A DNA stretch of 64,000 bases from Nocardia sp. NBC_00565 (GCF_036345915.1 NZ_CP107785.1:6014001-6078000); one strand, 5' to 3'. Shown: positions 1 through 9,345, numbered from the stretch's first letter. The notes: generated from the sequence alone by a model not told the origin. Made by a program: numbers and translations.

Positions 1-1
1 C

Positions 2-208
2 GCGGTCGTGCTCATGTCGATGACCACCTCCAGCCCCGCCGACGCCCCCTACGGCATGCGGTTCCTGTTGTCACGCAGCATGGTTCAGGCCACACTCTGC
101 CGGGCCATGTGGAAGGCCGTCATCATCCGGTCACCCTTGCTCACCGAATATCTGCCGAGTACCCCGGATGATCTATCCGATCTGGCGACGTTCCTGCGCC
201 TCAGTTGA
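2..208 (+). CDS. C-terminal end of an unidentified protein, cut by the window edge
   Basis: The frame is open from the first bases to a TGA at 206-208, so this is probably the end of a gene starting before the window. The visible 68 residues contain a hydrophobic stretch (MRFLLSRSMVQATLCRAMWK) and a C-terminal segment rich in Pro, Asp and Leu. I recognise no family. An internal ATG at 8 could start a 66-residue protein, but there is no room to judge a ribosome site. It could also be a chance open frame. Confidence 0.4.
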   Translation, partial: AVVLMSMTTSSPADAPYGMRFLLSRSMVQATLCRAMWKAVIIRSPLLTEYLPSTPDDLSDLATFLRLS

Positions 209-393
209 GCCGATTACCGCTGGTGCGAATCCGGCCGATATCGATGAAATGAGGCGAACCTTATTTATACGTTGGGAAATTTATTCGGACCGGTTGGTTT
301 AATAGCGGTCCATAAGATCCGCCGCAGCAGTATTCGATCTTGTAAATCACCGTCACAATTCGCCATTAGCGACATACGGATAGCGCGGCTGGC

Positions 394-1563
394 TCAGCCG
401 AAGCAGTTGCCCTCACCGCGGTAGGTGGGCACGGTCGTGCGCGTACCGTCCGAGTCGACGAGATGGACCTGGTTGAACCGCTCGCACAGCTCGCCGGCCT
501 TGGCGTGCCGGAACCACACCCGGTCGCCGATCCGGATTTCGGCGGCACCGGACAGCGGAGTCTGCACCTCACCCGCACCCTCGGTGCCGAGCAGCTTCAA
601 TCCGTTGGGCCACGCCGGCTTCGGCACGCGGGACGGACCCGTCGGACCGGAAGCGATGTACCCACCGGCGAAAACCGTTGCGATGGACGGTGTCGGCTTG
701 CGCAGCACCGAGGTCGCGAAGAACAGCGCGGGACGCGGGGTGAAGGCGCGGTAGTGATCGAACAGTGTCGGCACATAGAGTCCGGAGCCCGCGGTCACCT
801 CGGTGACGTCCGGATCGGTAATGCTGACCTCGATGGATCCGGAACCGCCGCTGTTGACGATCTGCAGCTTGCCGACCACCGAGCGCACCGCGTCGAGAAC
901 TTGCCTGCGGCGCTTGCCGATTTCGGCCGCCGAAGCCCGCTTCACCAAGCGCACAGCGATATTGGCGTCGGGCAGTCCGGCGATCTGCGCCTCATAGGTC
1001 ATGACGCCGACCACATCGAAACCGCGCTGCAGCGCCGCGCGCGCGAGCGCTGCGGCCTGCTCGGGTGTGCGGACCGGTGAGCGCCGAACACCCAGGTGCA
1101 GCGGCCCGATGCGCAGCGAGGCATCCACATCGAGACATACCCGTGGCCGCACCAGATCGGTGCCGACGGCGGCGCGGATCAGTTCCAACTGCGTGACATC
1201 GTCGACCATCAGCGTGATCGACTTGCGCAGGGTGTCATCGGCGGCCAGTTCGGCCAGCGCCGCGCGGTCGACCGTGGGATAGCCGAGCAGCACATCGCGG
1301 GCGCCGCGGCGCACCAGCCAGATGGCCTCGGCCAACGAATAGGACATGATGCCAGCGAACCCACCGTCCGCCGTGAGTCCGGTGCCGAGCACCTGCTCGA
1401 GCACCGCACGACAACGCACCGACTTGCTCGCCACCCGGATGGGCACGCCGCCCGCGCGCCGGACCAGGTCCGTGGCATTGGCGCGCAGCGCGGTCAGGTC
1501 GAGAGCGGCCAGGGGCGGGTCCAGCTCGGCCGTGGCCGCATGCAGTGCGCCGATCTCACTCAC
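394..1563 (-). CDS. Alanine racemase N-domain / D-threonine aldolase-like PLP enzyme (amino acid deaminase/aldolase)
   Basis: The 389-residue protein looks like a fold-type III PLP enzyme of the D-threonine aldolase/D-serine dehydratase type. The N-terminal strand with IRVASKSVRC carries the presumed PLP lysine near residue 47. It is followed by a TIM-barrel pattern with LGYPTVD, VCLDVDASLRIG, VMTYEAQIAG and the phosphate-binding-like NSGGSGS. The C-terminal part has HAKAGELCERFNQVHLVD, as in the beta-barrel domain where the metal/thiol centre of D-threonine aldolases sits. Length fits the family. The exact substrate (D-threonine, D-serine or another beta-hydroxy amino acid) cannot be told. 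The start ATG has no strong Shine-Dalgarno sequence. Confidence 0.8.
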   Translation of the reverse strand: MSEIGALHAATAELDPPLAALDLTALRANATDLVRRAGGVPIRVASKSVRCRAVLEQVLGTGLTADGGFAGIMSYSLAEAIWLVRRGARDVLLGYPTVDRAALAELAADDTLRKSITLMVDDVTQLELIRAAVGTDLVRPRVCLDVDASLRIGPLHLGVRRSPVRTPEQAAALARAALQRGFDVVGVMTYEAQIAGLPDANIAVRLVKRASAAEIGKRRRQVLDAVRSVVGKLQIVNSGGSGSIEVSITDPDVTEVTAGSGLYVPTLFDHYRAFTPRPALFFATSVLRKPTPSIATVFAGGYIASGPTGPSRVPKPAWPNGLKLLGTEGAGEVQTPLSGAAEIRIGDRVWFRHAKAGELCERFNQVHLVDSDGTRTTVPTYRGEGNCFG

Positions 1564-1725
1564 GGCTGCGCCTCACTGCTGCTCGGCTCCGCCGTGCCCG
1601 AAGGCGCTGTGTTGATGGTTCGCTCGCTGCGCTCGCTCACCAGCACAACTCAACCATTAAACTGGTCAAACGTCCAGTATCGCGAGGCGCTATTTCAATC
1701 GCCCCGCAAGCAATCGGTACCGAAC

Positions 1726-2205
1726 TCAGATTTCGGCGGCCCGGGTGGCCAGGCTGCTGACCAGGTCGTCGAGCACCACCAGCGTCGTCTCGTCATTGCA
1801 ATCCGCGAGCCAACGCAGCACGGTGCCCTGCAGCACCGAGACCGCGTAGGCCGCGATGGCATCGACCGGCTCCAGCCACTGCGCGCCCGACCGGTCGGCA
1901 CAGAGGTCGAGGAAGGTCGCAACCTCGGAGTCCATCTGCCGGAAGGCGGCCGAGGCCCGCGGGTCGGAGGCACATTCGGTCTCCATCTCCCAGCGCTCGG
2001 CCAGCAGGTGCACAGTCGCCTCATATGCCCGGACCTGCTTGGCAGGAGCGGACTTGATATGTGGCCAGTACGCGCTGACACCGGCATGCAGCAGCACCCG
2101 AAGTGCTCGCACTCCGGTGAAATCGAGCGAGGCGGCCGCCTTCTCGACGGCCTCGCAGATGGTCGGCCGCAGCCTGCCCTCTGCTATTTCTCCACGTGCG
2201 CTCAA
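1726..2205 (-). CDS. Diverged TetR-like protein
   Basis: The frame stays open up to 2328, but the TTG at 2205 has a GAGGGAG ribosome site about 8 bases upstream and gives a 159-residue all-helical protein. Near the N-terminus LLHAGVSAYWPHI resembles the recognition-helix region of TetR regulators (AGVS followed by an aromatic and a hydrophobic residue). The rest of the HTH consensus, such as the YxxFxSKxxL part, is not evident. The remaining 110 residues look like a TetR C-terminal ligand-binding domain. It lies upstream of and co-directional with the aldolase-like gene, 162 bases away, so it may regulate that gene (inference). Confidence 0.5.
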   Translation of the reverse strand: MSARGEIAEGRLRPTICEAVEKAAASLDFTGVRALRVLLHAGVSAYWPHIKSAPAKQVRAYEATVHLLAERWEMETECASDPRASAAFRQMDSEVATFLDLCADRSGAQWLEPVDAIAAYAVSVLQGTVLRWLADCNDETTLVVLDDLVSSLATRAAEI

Positions 2206-2634
2206 CGACGACTCCCTCGGGGAAAGAACTCGCGCACCACCGTCGGCGCGACTCGCTGAACATGGCGGGCCGCTCTCACGAATCCCCAGCTCGGGAATTT
2301 CCTGGATGCCCGGTCCAACATTCATCAATGGTAGAGGGTTTCCGGGGTTTAAGAACAGCTTCTGTGGGTATTTCCAGACTGGAAGAATGTTTTGTTACCC
2401 AAACGGAATGCCGCTGCGATCGATCGGTATCCACCGGAATCGCCTCTCTGGGCGTCACTCTCACGCCCGCCCTCGCGAGATAGACCATTGACCACTCTAC
2501 GGGGCGGGCCGCCACCGCTCCGGTTTTCTGTGGCGGATCACACATCGACACCTCGCAAACTGGACAACAGACAGTTCCACGCCGGATCCGGTATCGACAC
2601 CAGCAGGACACCGTGGGGTAGATAGCCTGGATCG
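2206..2634. other. Intergenic region without a recognisable gene
   Basis: About 430 bases separate the divergent TetR-like gene (minus) and the phosphatase gene (plus). Overlapping open frames on both strands are short, have odd composition and match nothing I know. Base composition is visibly lower in GC around 2325-2400, which fits promoter DNA for both neighbours. I see no convincing palindrome or RNA structure. Confidence 0.5.
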
Positions 2635-3381
2635 GTGACTCTCTCGCCATCGGCCGACCAGTTCTACCTGACCGGCACGTTCAACTTCCGCGATCTGGGC
2701 GGTCTGCGCACCGTCGACGGCGCGAAGGTTCGCCCCGGCGTACTACTGCGCTCGGCCCAACTGAGCGATCTGGACCTACCCGGGCACGCGATCCTGCACG
2801 ACCTCGGCGTAACCGACATCTACGACCTGCGCGGGGTGCGCGAGATCGAGCACATCGGCCACGACAACCTGCCCGACGGGGTGCGGCTGAACGTCACCCC
2901 GTTCGACTCCAGGATGGCCGAGGCACCGCCGCACGACGCGCAAACCGACTCCGCGTTCACCCACATGCTCGAGGTCTACCGGCACTTCCCGGTGCTGCCC
3001 GAGGCGAACTCCGCGATCATCGCCATCGCCGAGACGATCGTGCGCGGCGACGGCGCGGTGCTGGTGCACTGCGCGGCGGGTAAGGACCGCACCGGCTGGG
3101 CAATCGCCACCCTGCTGCGCGCGGTCGCGGTCAGCGAGGCCGATGTGCTCACCGACTTCATGGCCAGCAACGACGCCGTGCCCGCGCTGCGCGCCATGAT
3201 GGCGCCGAAACTCACCGCGGTCGAAGAACTTTCCATCGACATCCTCGGCGTTCGCGAGGATTACCTTCGGGTCGCGACGGATTCGGTGCGCGAGCGGCAC
3301 GGCGACGTCGAGACCTACCTGAGCGCGATCGGCTTCACCACCGAGCTGCGCGAACGGTTGCGCGATCGCCTGCTCGAGTGA
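2635..3381 (+). CDS. PtpB-like tyrosine/dual-specificity protein phosphatase
   Basis: This 248-residue protein carries the signature of the actinobacterial PtpB/Rv0153c family. NFRDLGG lies near residue 17 and the P-loop HCAAGKDRTG near residues 145-154, with the catalytic Cys, the phosphate-binding Arg and the family-typical Lys between them. In this family the substrate may be phosphotyrosine, phosphoserine/threonine or phosphoinositides, and the M. tuberculosis relative is secreted without a classical signal. No signal peptide is seen here. The start is GTG at 2635. The gene ends one base before the convergent AMP-ligase gene. Confidence 0.88.
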   Translation: MTLSPSADQFYLTGTFNFRDLGGLRTVDGAKVRPGVLLRSAQLSDLDLPGHAILHDLGVTDIYDLRGVREIEHIGHDNLPDGVRLNVTPFDSRMAEAPPHDAQTDSAFTHMLEVYRHFPVLPEANSAIIAIAETIVRGDGAVLVHCAAGKDRTGWAIATLLRAVAVSEADVLTDFMASNDAVPALRAMMAPKLTAVEELSIDILGVREDYLRVATDSVRERHGDVETYLSAIGFTTELRERLRDRLLE

Positions 3382-3382
3382 A

Positions 3383-4642
3383 CTAACCCGCCTGCGCGTG
3401 CCCGCGCCGGACCAGGCCGTCGGCGTCGATACTGACCTGATCGCCGGTGTGGAACCAGCTGCCGGTGAAGCGGTCCGCGGTGGTCTTCGGATCGTTCCAG
3501 TAGCGGCGGGTGACATTGGGCCCGCGACACAGCAACTCACCGTGCCCGGCCTGCGCTTGCGGGCCCCACAGCGCCAATTCGGTACCACCGAAAGGGAATC
3601 CGAGCACCGGATCGGCACCCGGTGCGGTATCGGTATCGTCGTCGACGACCAAGCCGATGCCGCTGGTTTCGGTCGCGCCCCAGACCGACCACTGCCGGGC
3701 AGCGGGGAACATATCCCGCACGGTGGCGGCCCGCTGCACCGGATCGGTGGGGGCGGCGGCGCGATGGCCCGCGGTGCTGATCCGGACGACCCCGTCGGTG
3801 CGCAGCCCCTCGGTGCGCAACTCCGCGAGCTCCGGCAGCAGTCGGGCGAAGATGCGTGGTGTCGCGGAAACCATGTCGATCCGTTCGGAGACGATGGTTT
3901 CCGCGAGTCTTCGGCCGCCCGGCGCGAGGACGACGGTGCCGCCGACGGCAAAGGTCGGCAGCAGCTGATCCACGCAGCCGCTCGCATGCGCCAGCGGTAG
4001 CAGCAGCAGATTGCGCAGGCCATCGGTCGGCAGGTCGAGCGCTGTGACGACGGAGCGGATTGCCGAGAGCAGGTTTTCGTTGGTCAGCTCGACGCCCTTG
4101 GGCGTGGCGGCGTTGGCCGGGCAGACCCCGGCGCCGCTGGTGTAGCACAGCAGCGCCAGATCACTCAGCGCCGCACCGTCATCGATGAAGGCCGCGCCGT
4201 CCGGCAGGTCGGCGTCGCTACCGCAGTCGAGCACGAAATCGGTGCTGCTGTCGGCGATCACCCGCGCGGCCACCGCATCGGGCAGTCCGTCGTGCACCAG
4301 CACCGGGACCGCGCCGCTGAGCAGCGCCCCGAGGAACGCCTGCACCCAGCGCGCGCCCGTCGGCATATGGATGGCGACCCGGTCGCCATAGCCGATGCCG
4401 TGTTCCTGCAGCCCGCCCGCGATACGCGAGGCGGAGCGCCACAGATCCCGATAGCTCAGCCGGGGGCCGCCGATCTCCACCACCGCCTCCCTGGTCGAGA
4501 AGGCGTGCACCTGCAGATCCAGGAGTTCGGTCAACGCGGGGGTGAGATTGCCGTATCGCAGCACTCCGTCGGAGCCGCGGGCCAGCGGGGCGTCGCAGGC
4601 ATGCGAACGATTCGGTGGGTATTCGACCAAGAACTGCGACAT
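3383..4642 (-). CDS. AMP-binding (ANL) family enzyme lacking its C-terminal domain
   Basis: The protein has the large N-terminal domain of acyl-CoA synthetases. YTSG begins the A3 phosphate loop, but about 10 extra residues separate it from TPKGVELTN. WGATETSG (A5) and WFHTGDQVSIDADG (A7) are also present. It stops right after the A7 motif, at about 419 residues. Full ANL enzymes have roughly 100 more residues with the hinge and the catalytic A10 lysine. The stop codon lies one base from the end of the convergent phosphatase gene, so the end may have been lost by deletion. It may be inactive, or may act only as an acyl/nucleotide-binding half. The start at ATG 4642 is preferred over GTG 4657. 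Confidence 0.75.
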   Translation of the reverse strand: MSQFLVEYPPNRSHACDAPLARGSDGVLRYGNLTPALTELLDLQVHAFSTREAVVEIGGPRLSYRDLWRSASRIAGGLQEHGIGYGDRVAIHMPTGARWVQAFLGALLSGAVPVLVHDGLPDAVAARVIADSSTDFVLDCGSDADLPDGAAFIDDGAALSDLALLCYTSGAGVCPANAATPKGVELTNENLLSAIRSVVTALDLPTDGLRNLLLLPLAHASGCVDQLLPTFAVGGTVVLAPGGRRLAETIVSERIDMVSATPRIFARLLPELAELRTEGLRTDGVVRISTAGHRAAAPTDPVQRAATVRDMFPAARQWSVWGATETSGIGLVVDDDTDTAPGADPVLGFPFGGTELALWGPQAQAGHGELLCRGPNVTRRYWNDPKTTADRFTGSWFHTGDQVSIDADGLVRRGHAQAG

Positions 4643-4757
4643 GGGTCCTCCGCACACGCCTCGAGCCTTCAGGCTCTTGCGACTATATGACGCGAGTCAC
4701 ACTTTCGCTGGGATAGGCGCCGAACTCGCCGACGCCCGTTCGCGCGTGCCCCGGCTG

Positions 4758-5552
4758 TTACCGGCCGGTATAGGTGGCCTTTCCAGGGCCGACCTCGAGG
4801 AAGCTGCGCACCGCGCCGCGCAGATCGTCGGTGTCGAACAGCGCGCCGGACACCTCGGGCGTCACCGAATCCGCATGGGCAACACCGCCGGACCGCCATG
4901 CCCCGATGATCTCTTTGGTCGCCGCATGCGCCCTGGTCGGGCCCTGGGCCAGGCGCTGGGTCAATGCCCGTGCGGCGGCGTCGACATCGTCGTGGATGGC
5001 GTTCACCACACCCCAATCGGCCATGGTCGCGGCGTCGTAGAGGTCACCGGTCATGACGAATTCGCGGGCCCGGCCCGACCCCGCGCGCTCGGCCAGCCGC
5101 TGCGGGCCGCCCATCGACGGCGTCAGGCCGACCACGGTCTCCACCAGACCGAATTTCGCCTTGGGCGCGGCCAGGATGATGTCGCAGGCCAGCGCCATCT
5201 CGAAGGCGGCGGTCAGGGTGAGACCGTGCGCGGCGAAGACCACCGGGCACGGCAGTGCCTCCAGCGGATGGATGATCTGCGCGAACAGGGTGCGCCACAG
5301 TTCGGCACCCTGCTCGATATTCAGACCGTCGAAGACGTGCACGTCGACGCCGCCGGAGACCAGCTTGCCCTCGGCACGCAGCAGCACCGCCCGGGGCGGG
5401 TTGGCCGAGAGCTCCGCGAAGTCCTCGATCAACGCGTCGAGCATCGACTGGTCGAACAGATTCAGCGGCGGATTGGCCAGGGTGAGAGTCACGACCTCGG
5501 CGCCGCCGTCAATGGTTTCCCGGGTCAACCGGGTGGCCTTCGTTTCACTCAT
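4758..5552 (-). CDS. Enoyl-CoA hydratase/isomerase family protein
   Basis: This 264-residue protein has the length and layout of the crotonase fold. The substrate-binding stretch AAHGLTLTAAFEMALACDI is followed by AAPKAKFGLVETVVGLTP, with the Glu position that acts in hydration present, and by GGPQRLAERAG. The first oxyanion-hole region reads AHGLTLT instead of the usual A-G-G-G, so the chemistry may differ from simple enoyl-CoA hydration. It lies 116 bases downstream of the truncated ligase start and diverges from the GST-like gene with only 38 bases between them. Confidence 0.82.
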   Translation of the reverse strand: MSETKATRLTRETIDGGAEVVTLTLANPPLNLFDQSMLDALIEDFAELSANPPRAVLLRAEGKLVSGGVDVHVFDGLNIEQGAELWRTLFAQIIHPLEALPCPVVFAAHGLTLTAAFEMALACDIILAAPKAKFGLVETVVGLTPSMGGPQRLAERAGSGRAREFVMTGDLYDAATMADWGVVNAIHDDVDAAARALTQRLAQGPTRAHAATKEIIGAWRSGGVAHADSVTPEVSGALFDTDDLRGAVRSFLEVGPGKATYTGR

Positions 5553-5590
5553 TCGGCAAGACTAAGACCTGCGTCTGCGAGACTGTCCAG

Positions 5591-6616
5591 GTGACCAAGT
5601 CGGTATCGGAAACTGCCTCCTACGTCGAGCCGGGCGAATTCAAACGGGATACGAACTACATCACCACCCGCATCACCGCCGACGGCCGCGACGGATATCC
5701 GGTCGAGCCGGGCCGCTACCGCCTGGTCGCGGCGCGGGCCTGTCCGTGGGCCAATCGGACGCTGATCGTGCGCAGGCTGCTCGGACTCGAAGAGGTGCTC
5801 TCGCTGGGTTTGTGCGGCCCGACGCACGACAAGCTCAGCTGGACCTTCGATCTCGATCCCGGCGGGGTGGATCCGGTGCTGGGTATTCCGCGACTGCGCG
5901 ACGCGTATCTGGCGCGGTTCCCGGACTATCCACGCGGCATCACGGTGCCCGCAATGGTGGAAGTCGCCACCGGACAGGTGGTGACCAACGACTACGCGCA
6001 GATGACGCTCGACTTCGCCACCGAGTGGACCGCGTTCCATCGGCCCGGCGCGCCGCAGTTGTATCCGGAGGCGCTGCGGGCCGAGATCGACGAGGTGAAT
6101 CTGGCGGTGTTCCGAGACGTCAACAACGGCGTCTACCGGTGTGGGTTCGCGGGCGCCCAGGAGGCATACGAGGCGGCCTACGACCGGCTGTTCGCCCGGT
6201 TGGACTGGCTGTCCGAACGCCTGGCCACCCAGCGATACCTGGTGGGCGACACCATCACCGAGGCCGATGTGCGACTGTTCACCACCCTGGTCCGATTCGA
6301 TCCGGTCTATCACGGCCACTTCAAGACCAACCGCGACAAGCTGACCGAAATGCCGGTGCTGTGGGCCTACACGCGCGACCTCTACCAGACGCCCGGATTC
6401 GGTGACACCATCGATTTCGGACAGATCAAGACGCACTACTACGTCGTACACGCCGATATCAACCCGACCGGGATCGTGCCCAAGGGCCCCGAACTGACCA
6501 ACTGGCTGACCCCGCACGGCCGAGAAGCGCTGGGTGGCAGGCCATTCGGCGACGGCACCCCGCCGCCACCCCCGCCGCTCGCGGAACGGGTGCCTGCCCT
6601 GCGCGACCCGGCGTGA
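5591..6616 (+). CDS. Glutathionyl-hydroquinone reductase-like GST (Xi class)
   Basis: The 341-residue protein matches the ECM4/YqjG type of GST. The redox motif ACPWANR sits near residue 50, followed by a thioredoxin-fold domain. An all-helical C-terminal domain then contains the family-typical LVGDTITEADVRLFTTLVRFDPVYH-like stretch. Family members reduce glutathionylated quinols. Actinomycetes of this group make mycothiol, so a mycothiol conjugate is the likely substrate (inference). The C-terminus is a Pro-rich tail. The start is GTG at 5591. Confidence 0.85.
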   Translation: MTKSVSETASYVEPGEFKRDTNYITTRITADGRDGYPVEPGRYRLVAARACPWANRTLIVRRLLGLEEVLSLGLCGPTHDKLSWTFDLDPGGVDPVLGIPRLRDAYLARFPDYPRGITVPAMVEVATGQVVTNDYAQMTLDFATEWTAFHRPGAPQLYPEALRAEIDEVNLAVFRDVNNGVYRCGFAGAQEAYEAAYDRLFARLDWLSERLATQRYLVGDTITEADVRLFTTLVRFDPVYHGHFKTNRDKLTEMPVLWAYTRDLYQTPGFGDTIDFGQIKTHYYVVHADINPTGIVPKGPELTNWLTPHGREALGGRPFGDGTPPPPPPLAERVPALRDPA

Positions 6617-6729
6617 TGGAAGCGACATGCGGGGAACCCGTTCGACGGGGTACATCGTTGTCATGACGAGTTGATGGCGGTCGGTGCCATAAGGTTCATT
6701 CCGTACAGGCGGAAGAGGAGGATATCGCC

Positions 6730-7461
6730 GTGTTCAAAGGCACGTTCGAGAAGACGGTGGTCCAGCTACTCGATACCGGGTCGCGCCTGCAGGCGCCGGC
6801 CGTCGCCAAGTACGTGGACCGGCTCCGGCGCTCGCATCCGTCGGAGAATCCCGCGCAGATCATCGAGCGGCTGGAGAACCAGTATCTGCTCGCGGTGACC
6901 GGCAGTGGTAGCGCAGTCGGCGCGACGGCTGCGGTGCCGGGGGTCGGCACCGTGGCGGCGATCGCCGCGGTGAGCGCCGAGACGACCTTCTTCATGGAGG
7001 CTTCCGCGGTGTTCACGCTGGCAGTGGCCGCCGTGCACGGGATTTCGCCTGAGGACAAGGAAACGCGCAGGGCGCTGGTGCTGGCCGTCGTGCTCGGCGA
7101 GAGCGGGATGGAGATCGTCGAGAAGACCGTCGGTCACTCGGCGAAGAACTGGGGAACGCTGTTCGCCAATAAAATTCCCGGTCTGTCGAGCATGAACGAC
7201 TCGCTGCTCAAGCGATTCATCATCCGCTTCATCACCAAGCGCGCCGCCCTGATGGCGGGCAAGGTGGTGCCCGCCGGGATCGGCGCGGTGATCGGCGGTT
7301 TCGGCAACCGGGCGCTCGGCAAGACCACGATCGGCAATGCGCGCAAGGCCTTCGGACCCGCGCCGGTCACCTGGCCCGCGGACCGGCAGCTGGTCATCGA
7401 CGCCGATCCGCTGCCCGCGCTCGATCCGATCAAGCCGCAACCCCCGACCACGCCACGATGA
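6730..7461 (+). CDS. EcsC-like membrane-associated protein, first gene of an ABC operon
   Basis: The 243-residue protein has two glycine/alanine-rich hydrophobic segments, around residues 56-80 and 160-190, separated by charged helices. This resembles EcsC-family proteins, which often lie beside ABC transporters. There is no signal peptide. A strong ribosome site (GAGGAGG) precedes the GTG start. Its stop codon overlaps the ATG of the ABC ATPase by 4 bases, so the two are translationally coupled. The biochemical role of this family is not established. Confidence 0.6.
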   Translation: MFKGTFEKTVVQLLDTGSRLQAPAVAKYVDRLRRSHPSENPAQIIERLENQYLLAVTGSGSAVGATAAVPGVGTVAAIAAVSAETTFFMEASAVFTLAVAAVHGISPEDKETRRALVLAVVLGESGMEIVEKTVGHSAKNWGTLFANKIPGLSSMNDSLLKRFIIRFITKRAALMAGKVVPAGIGAVIGGFGNRALGKTTIGNARKAFGPAPVTWPADRQLVIDADPLPALDPIKPQPPTTPR

Positions 7462-8444
7462 GCGCCGGCCGACCGCTCGCGTTCGCCGTCCGCGGCCTGA
7501 CCAAGCGATACAACCTGGTCACCGCGGTCGAGAACGTGAGTTTCACCGTGCCGTCCGGGACCATGGCCGTCCTGGTGGGGCCGGCGGGCGCGGGCAAGAC
7601 GACTATTCTGCGGATTCTGCTGGGGTTGCTCGAACCGACCTCCGGTACGGCCGCGGTCGGCGGGCCGGGGTCGGGACGGCGGCGTGAGCCGGAGCGCGGC
7701 CCCGCGTCGGCCGTCGGCGGCATGTTGGACCCGCGCGGACTGCATCCGGCGCGATCCGCGCGCGATCACCTGCTGGTGTACGCGGCGGCGGCGGGCGTCG
7801 AGGACGCGCGGGTCGATGAGGTGATCCAGGCGGTCGGCCTCGGTGAATCGGCGCGGACGCGGGCGGGCGCACTATCGGTCGGGGCGCAGACCCGGCTGGC
7901 GTTGGCGACCGCGCTGCTCGGCGATCCGACGCTGCTGATCCTCGACGAACCGATGGCCGGTCTCGACCCGGCCGAACGCGCGTGGCTGGTGGACTTCCTG
8001 CGCCGGCACACCCGACGCGGCGGCACCGTCCTGCTTTCCAGTGAGACCCTGGCGCCGGTGATTCCGATGGCGGACAACATCATCGTGGTGAGCGAAGGTT
8101 CAGTGGTCTATCAGGGCACCCCCGCCCGGCTGCGGCGTGGGCATCCCGATCGCCTGGTGGTCGTCGCGTCCACGCCGATCGCACTGGCGACCACGCTGGC
8201 CGCTCAGGGCTTCACCGATGCGGTGATCCGGCCCGACGGACGGCTCGCGGTGGCCGAGGCGACCGAGGCGCAGATCCGCGCGGCGGCGGCGGCCGCTCGA
8301 GTGCGCGTGGACAGCATCACCGCCGACCAGATCCACCCCGACCGGGTGCTGGCGTCACTGGTCAAACCGGCCCGCCCACCCCAGCCCGCGCCCTATGCCG
8401 GAATCGCACCGCACCAACCGACGCCCTACGGGATTCCACGATGA
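7458..8444 (+). CDS. ABC transporter ATP-binding protein (ABC-2 type)
   Basis: The 328-residue ATPase has a Walker A (GPAGAGKTT), a weakened signature LSVGAQTRLALA, Walker B (LLILDEPMAGLDP) and a switch region ending in LLSSETL, where a His is more usual in the H-loop. The roughly 100-residue C-terminal extension resembles the domain after the nucleotide-binding domain in drug- or antibiotic-export ABC-2 ATPases. It pairs with the permease at 8441-9220 by an ATGA overlap. The substrate is unknown. Confidence 0.9.
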   Translation: MSAGRPLAFAVRGLTKRYNLVTAVENVSFTVPSGTMAVLVGPAGAGKTTILRILLGLLEPTSGTAAVGGPGSGRRREPERGPASAVGGMLDPRGLHPARSARDHLLVYAAAAGVEDARVDEVIQAVGLGESARTRAGALSVGAQTRLALATALLGDPTLLILDEPMAGLDPAERAWLVDFLRRHTRRGGTVLLSSETLAPVIPMADNIIVVSEGSVVYQGTPARLRRGHPDRLVVVASTPIALATTLAAQGFTDAVIRPDGRLAVAEATEAQIRAAAAAARVRVDSITADQIHPDRVLASLVKPARPPQPAPYAGIAPHQPTPYGIPR

Positions 8445-9220
8445 TCGCCATCCTGCCCCCGGACCTCGTTCCGGCCGTCAACTCGGAGATCCGCAAGGTC
8501 ACCACGCTGCGCGCCAGCCGGCTGCTGGCCGCGTTCATTCCCGCGATCGCGCTGGTCGCGAGCACGGTCACCGCGCTGCTCGCCGGACCGGCCGACCCCA
8601 AATCCAATCCCGCGACCGGCGCCGCGACAATCGGGCTCTATATCGGTCTCGCCGTCGCGATCGTGCTGGCCGGAGCCTTCGGCGCGGCTGGCGCCGGTGC
8701 CGAATATCGTTACGCGACAATGCCTTTGACGGCACTGTTCACCGCCGACCGAGATCGCCTCACCGCCGCGAAATTCCTGGTCACCGCCGGATCCGCACTG
8801 GCGACGACCTTCGTGGTGGAACTGATCGCCTTCGCCTGCCTGCTCGGCTTCGGCCACGGCAAATTCGACTTCGGTCTGCGCCTACTCGCCGTCTTCGGCG
8901 GCGGGCTGCTCGCCGCGGTCTGCTGGTCCCTGATCGGCGCCGGACTCGGCCTGTTGCTGCGTACCCCCACCGCCGCGATCGCCGCGATGCTCGGCTGGCT
9001 GGTGATCATCGAGCCGCTGATCTGGGTCGTCGCCAAGGCCGTCGGCATGGCCGGCTTCGCCACCGTCCTCCCCGGCTCGGCGACCGTCAGCACGGTCGCC
9101 GTCGGCTCCTTCAAGGACAGCGACTTCCTGGCCCCCACCCCCGCCGCCATCGTGGTCCTGACGCTCTGGACGCTCGGCATCGGCGGCAGCGCCTGGTGGC
9201 TGTTGCGCAAGCGCCTCTGA
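8441..9220 (+). CDS. ABC-2 type transporter permease
   Basis: This 259-residue integral membrane protein has about six hydrophobic segments: LLAAFIPAIALVASTVTALL, IGLYIGLAVAIVLAGAFGAA, TFVVELIAFACLLGF, LLAVFGGGLLAAVCWSLIGA, AMLGWLVIIEPLIWVVAKAV and a last one near the C-terminus. The layout is that of ABC-2 permeases that act as homodimers with a separate ATPase. It starts within the stop codon of the ATPase gene. No terminator is obvious downstream. Confidence 0.87.
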   Translation: MIAILPPDLVPAVNSEIRKVTTLRASRLLAAFIPAIALVASTVTALLAGPADPKSNPATGAATIGLYIGLAVAIVLAGAFGAAGAGAEYRYATMPLTALFTADRDRLTAAKFLVTAGSALATTFVVELIAFACLLGFGHGKFDFGLRLLAVFGGGLLAAVCWSLIGAGLGLLLRTPTAAIAAMLGWLVIIEPLIWVVAKAVGMAGFATVLPGSATVSTVAVGSFKDSDFLAPTPAAIVVLTLWTLGIGGSAWWLLRKRL

Positions 9221-9345
9221 ACCGTCCCCGCCCAACCGGTCGTCGGACAACTTCGCCCGCACAGAACTACTGCGGGAACAAATGGCGTGGTGATCCGTGT
9301 AGTTACCGTCGATATGGGGACCGATGAGACGGGTGTGCGGCGGAA

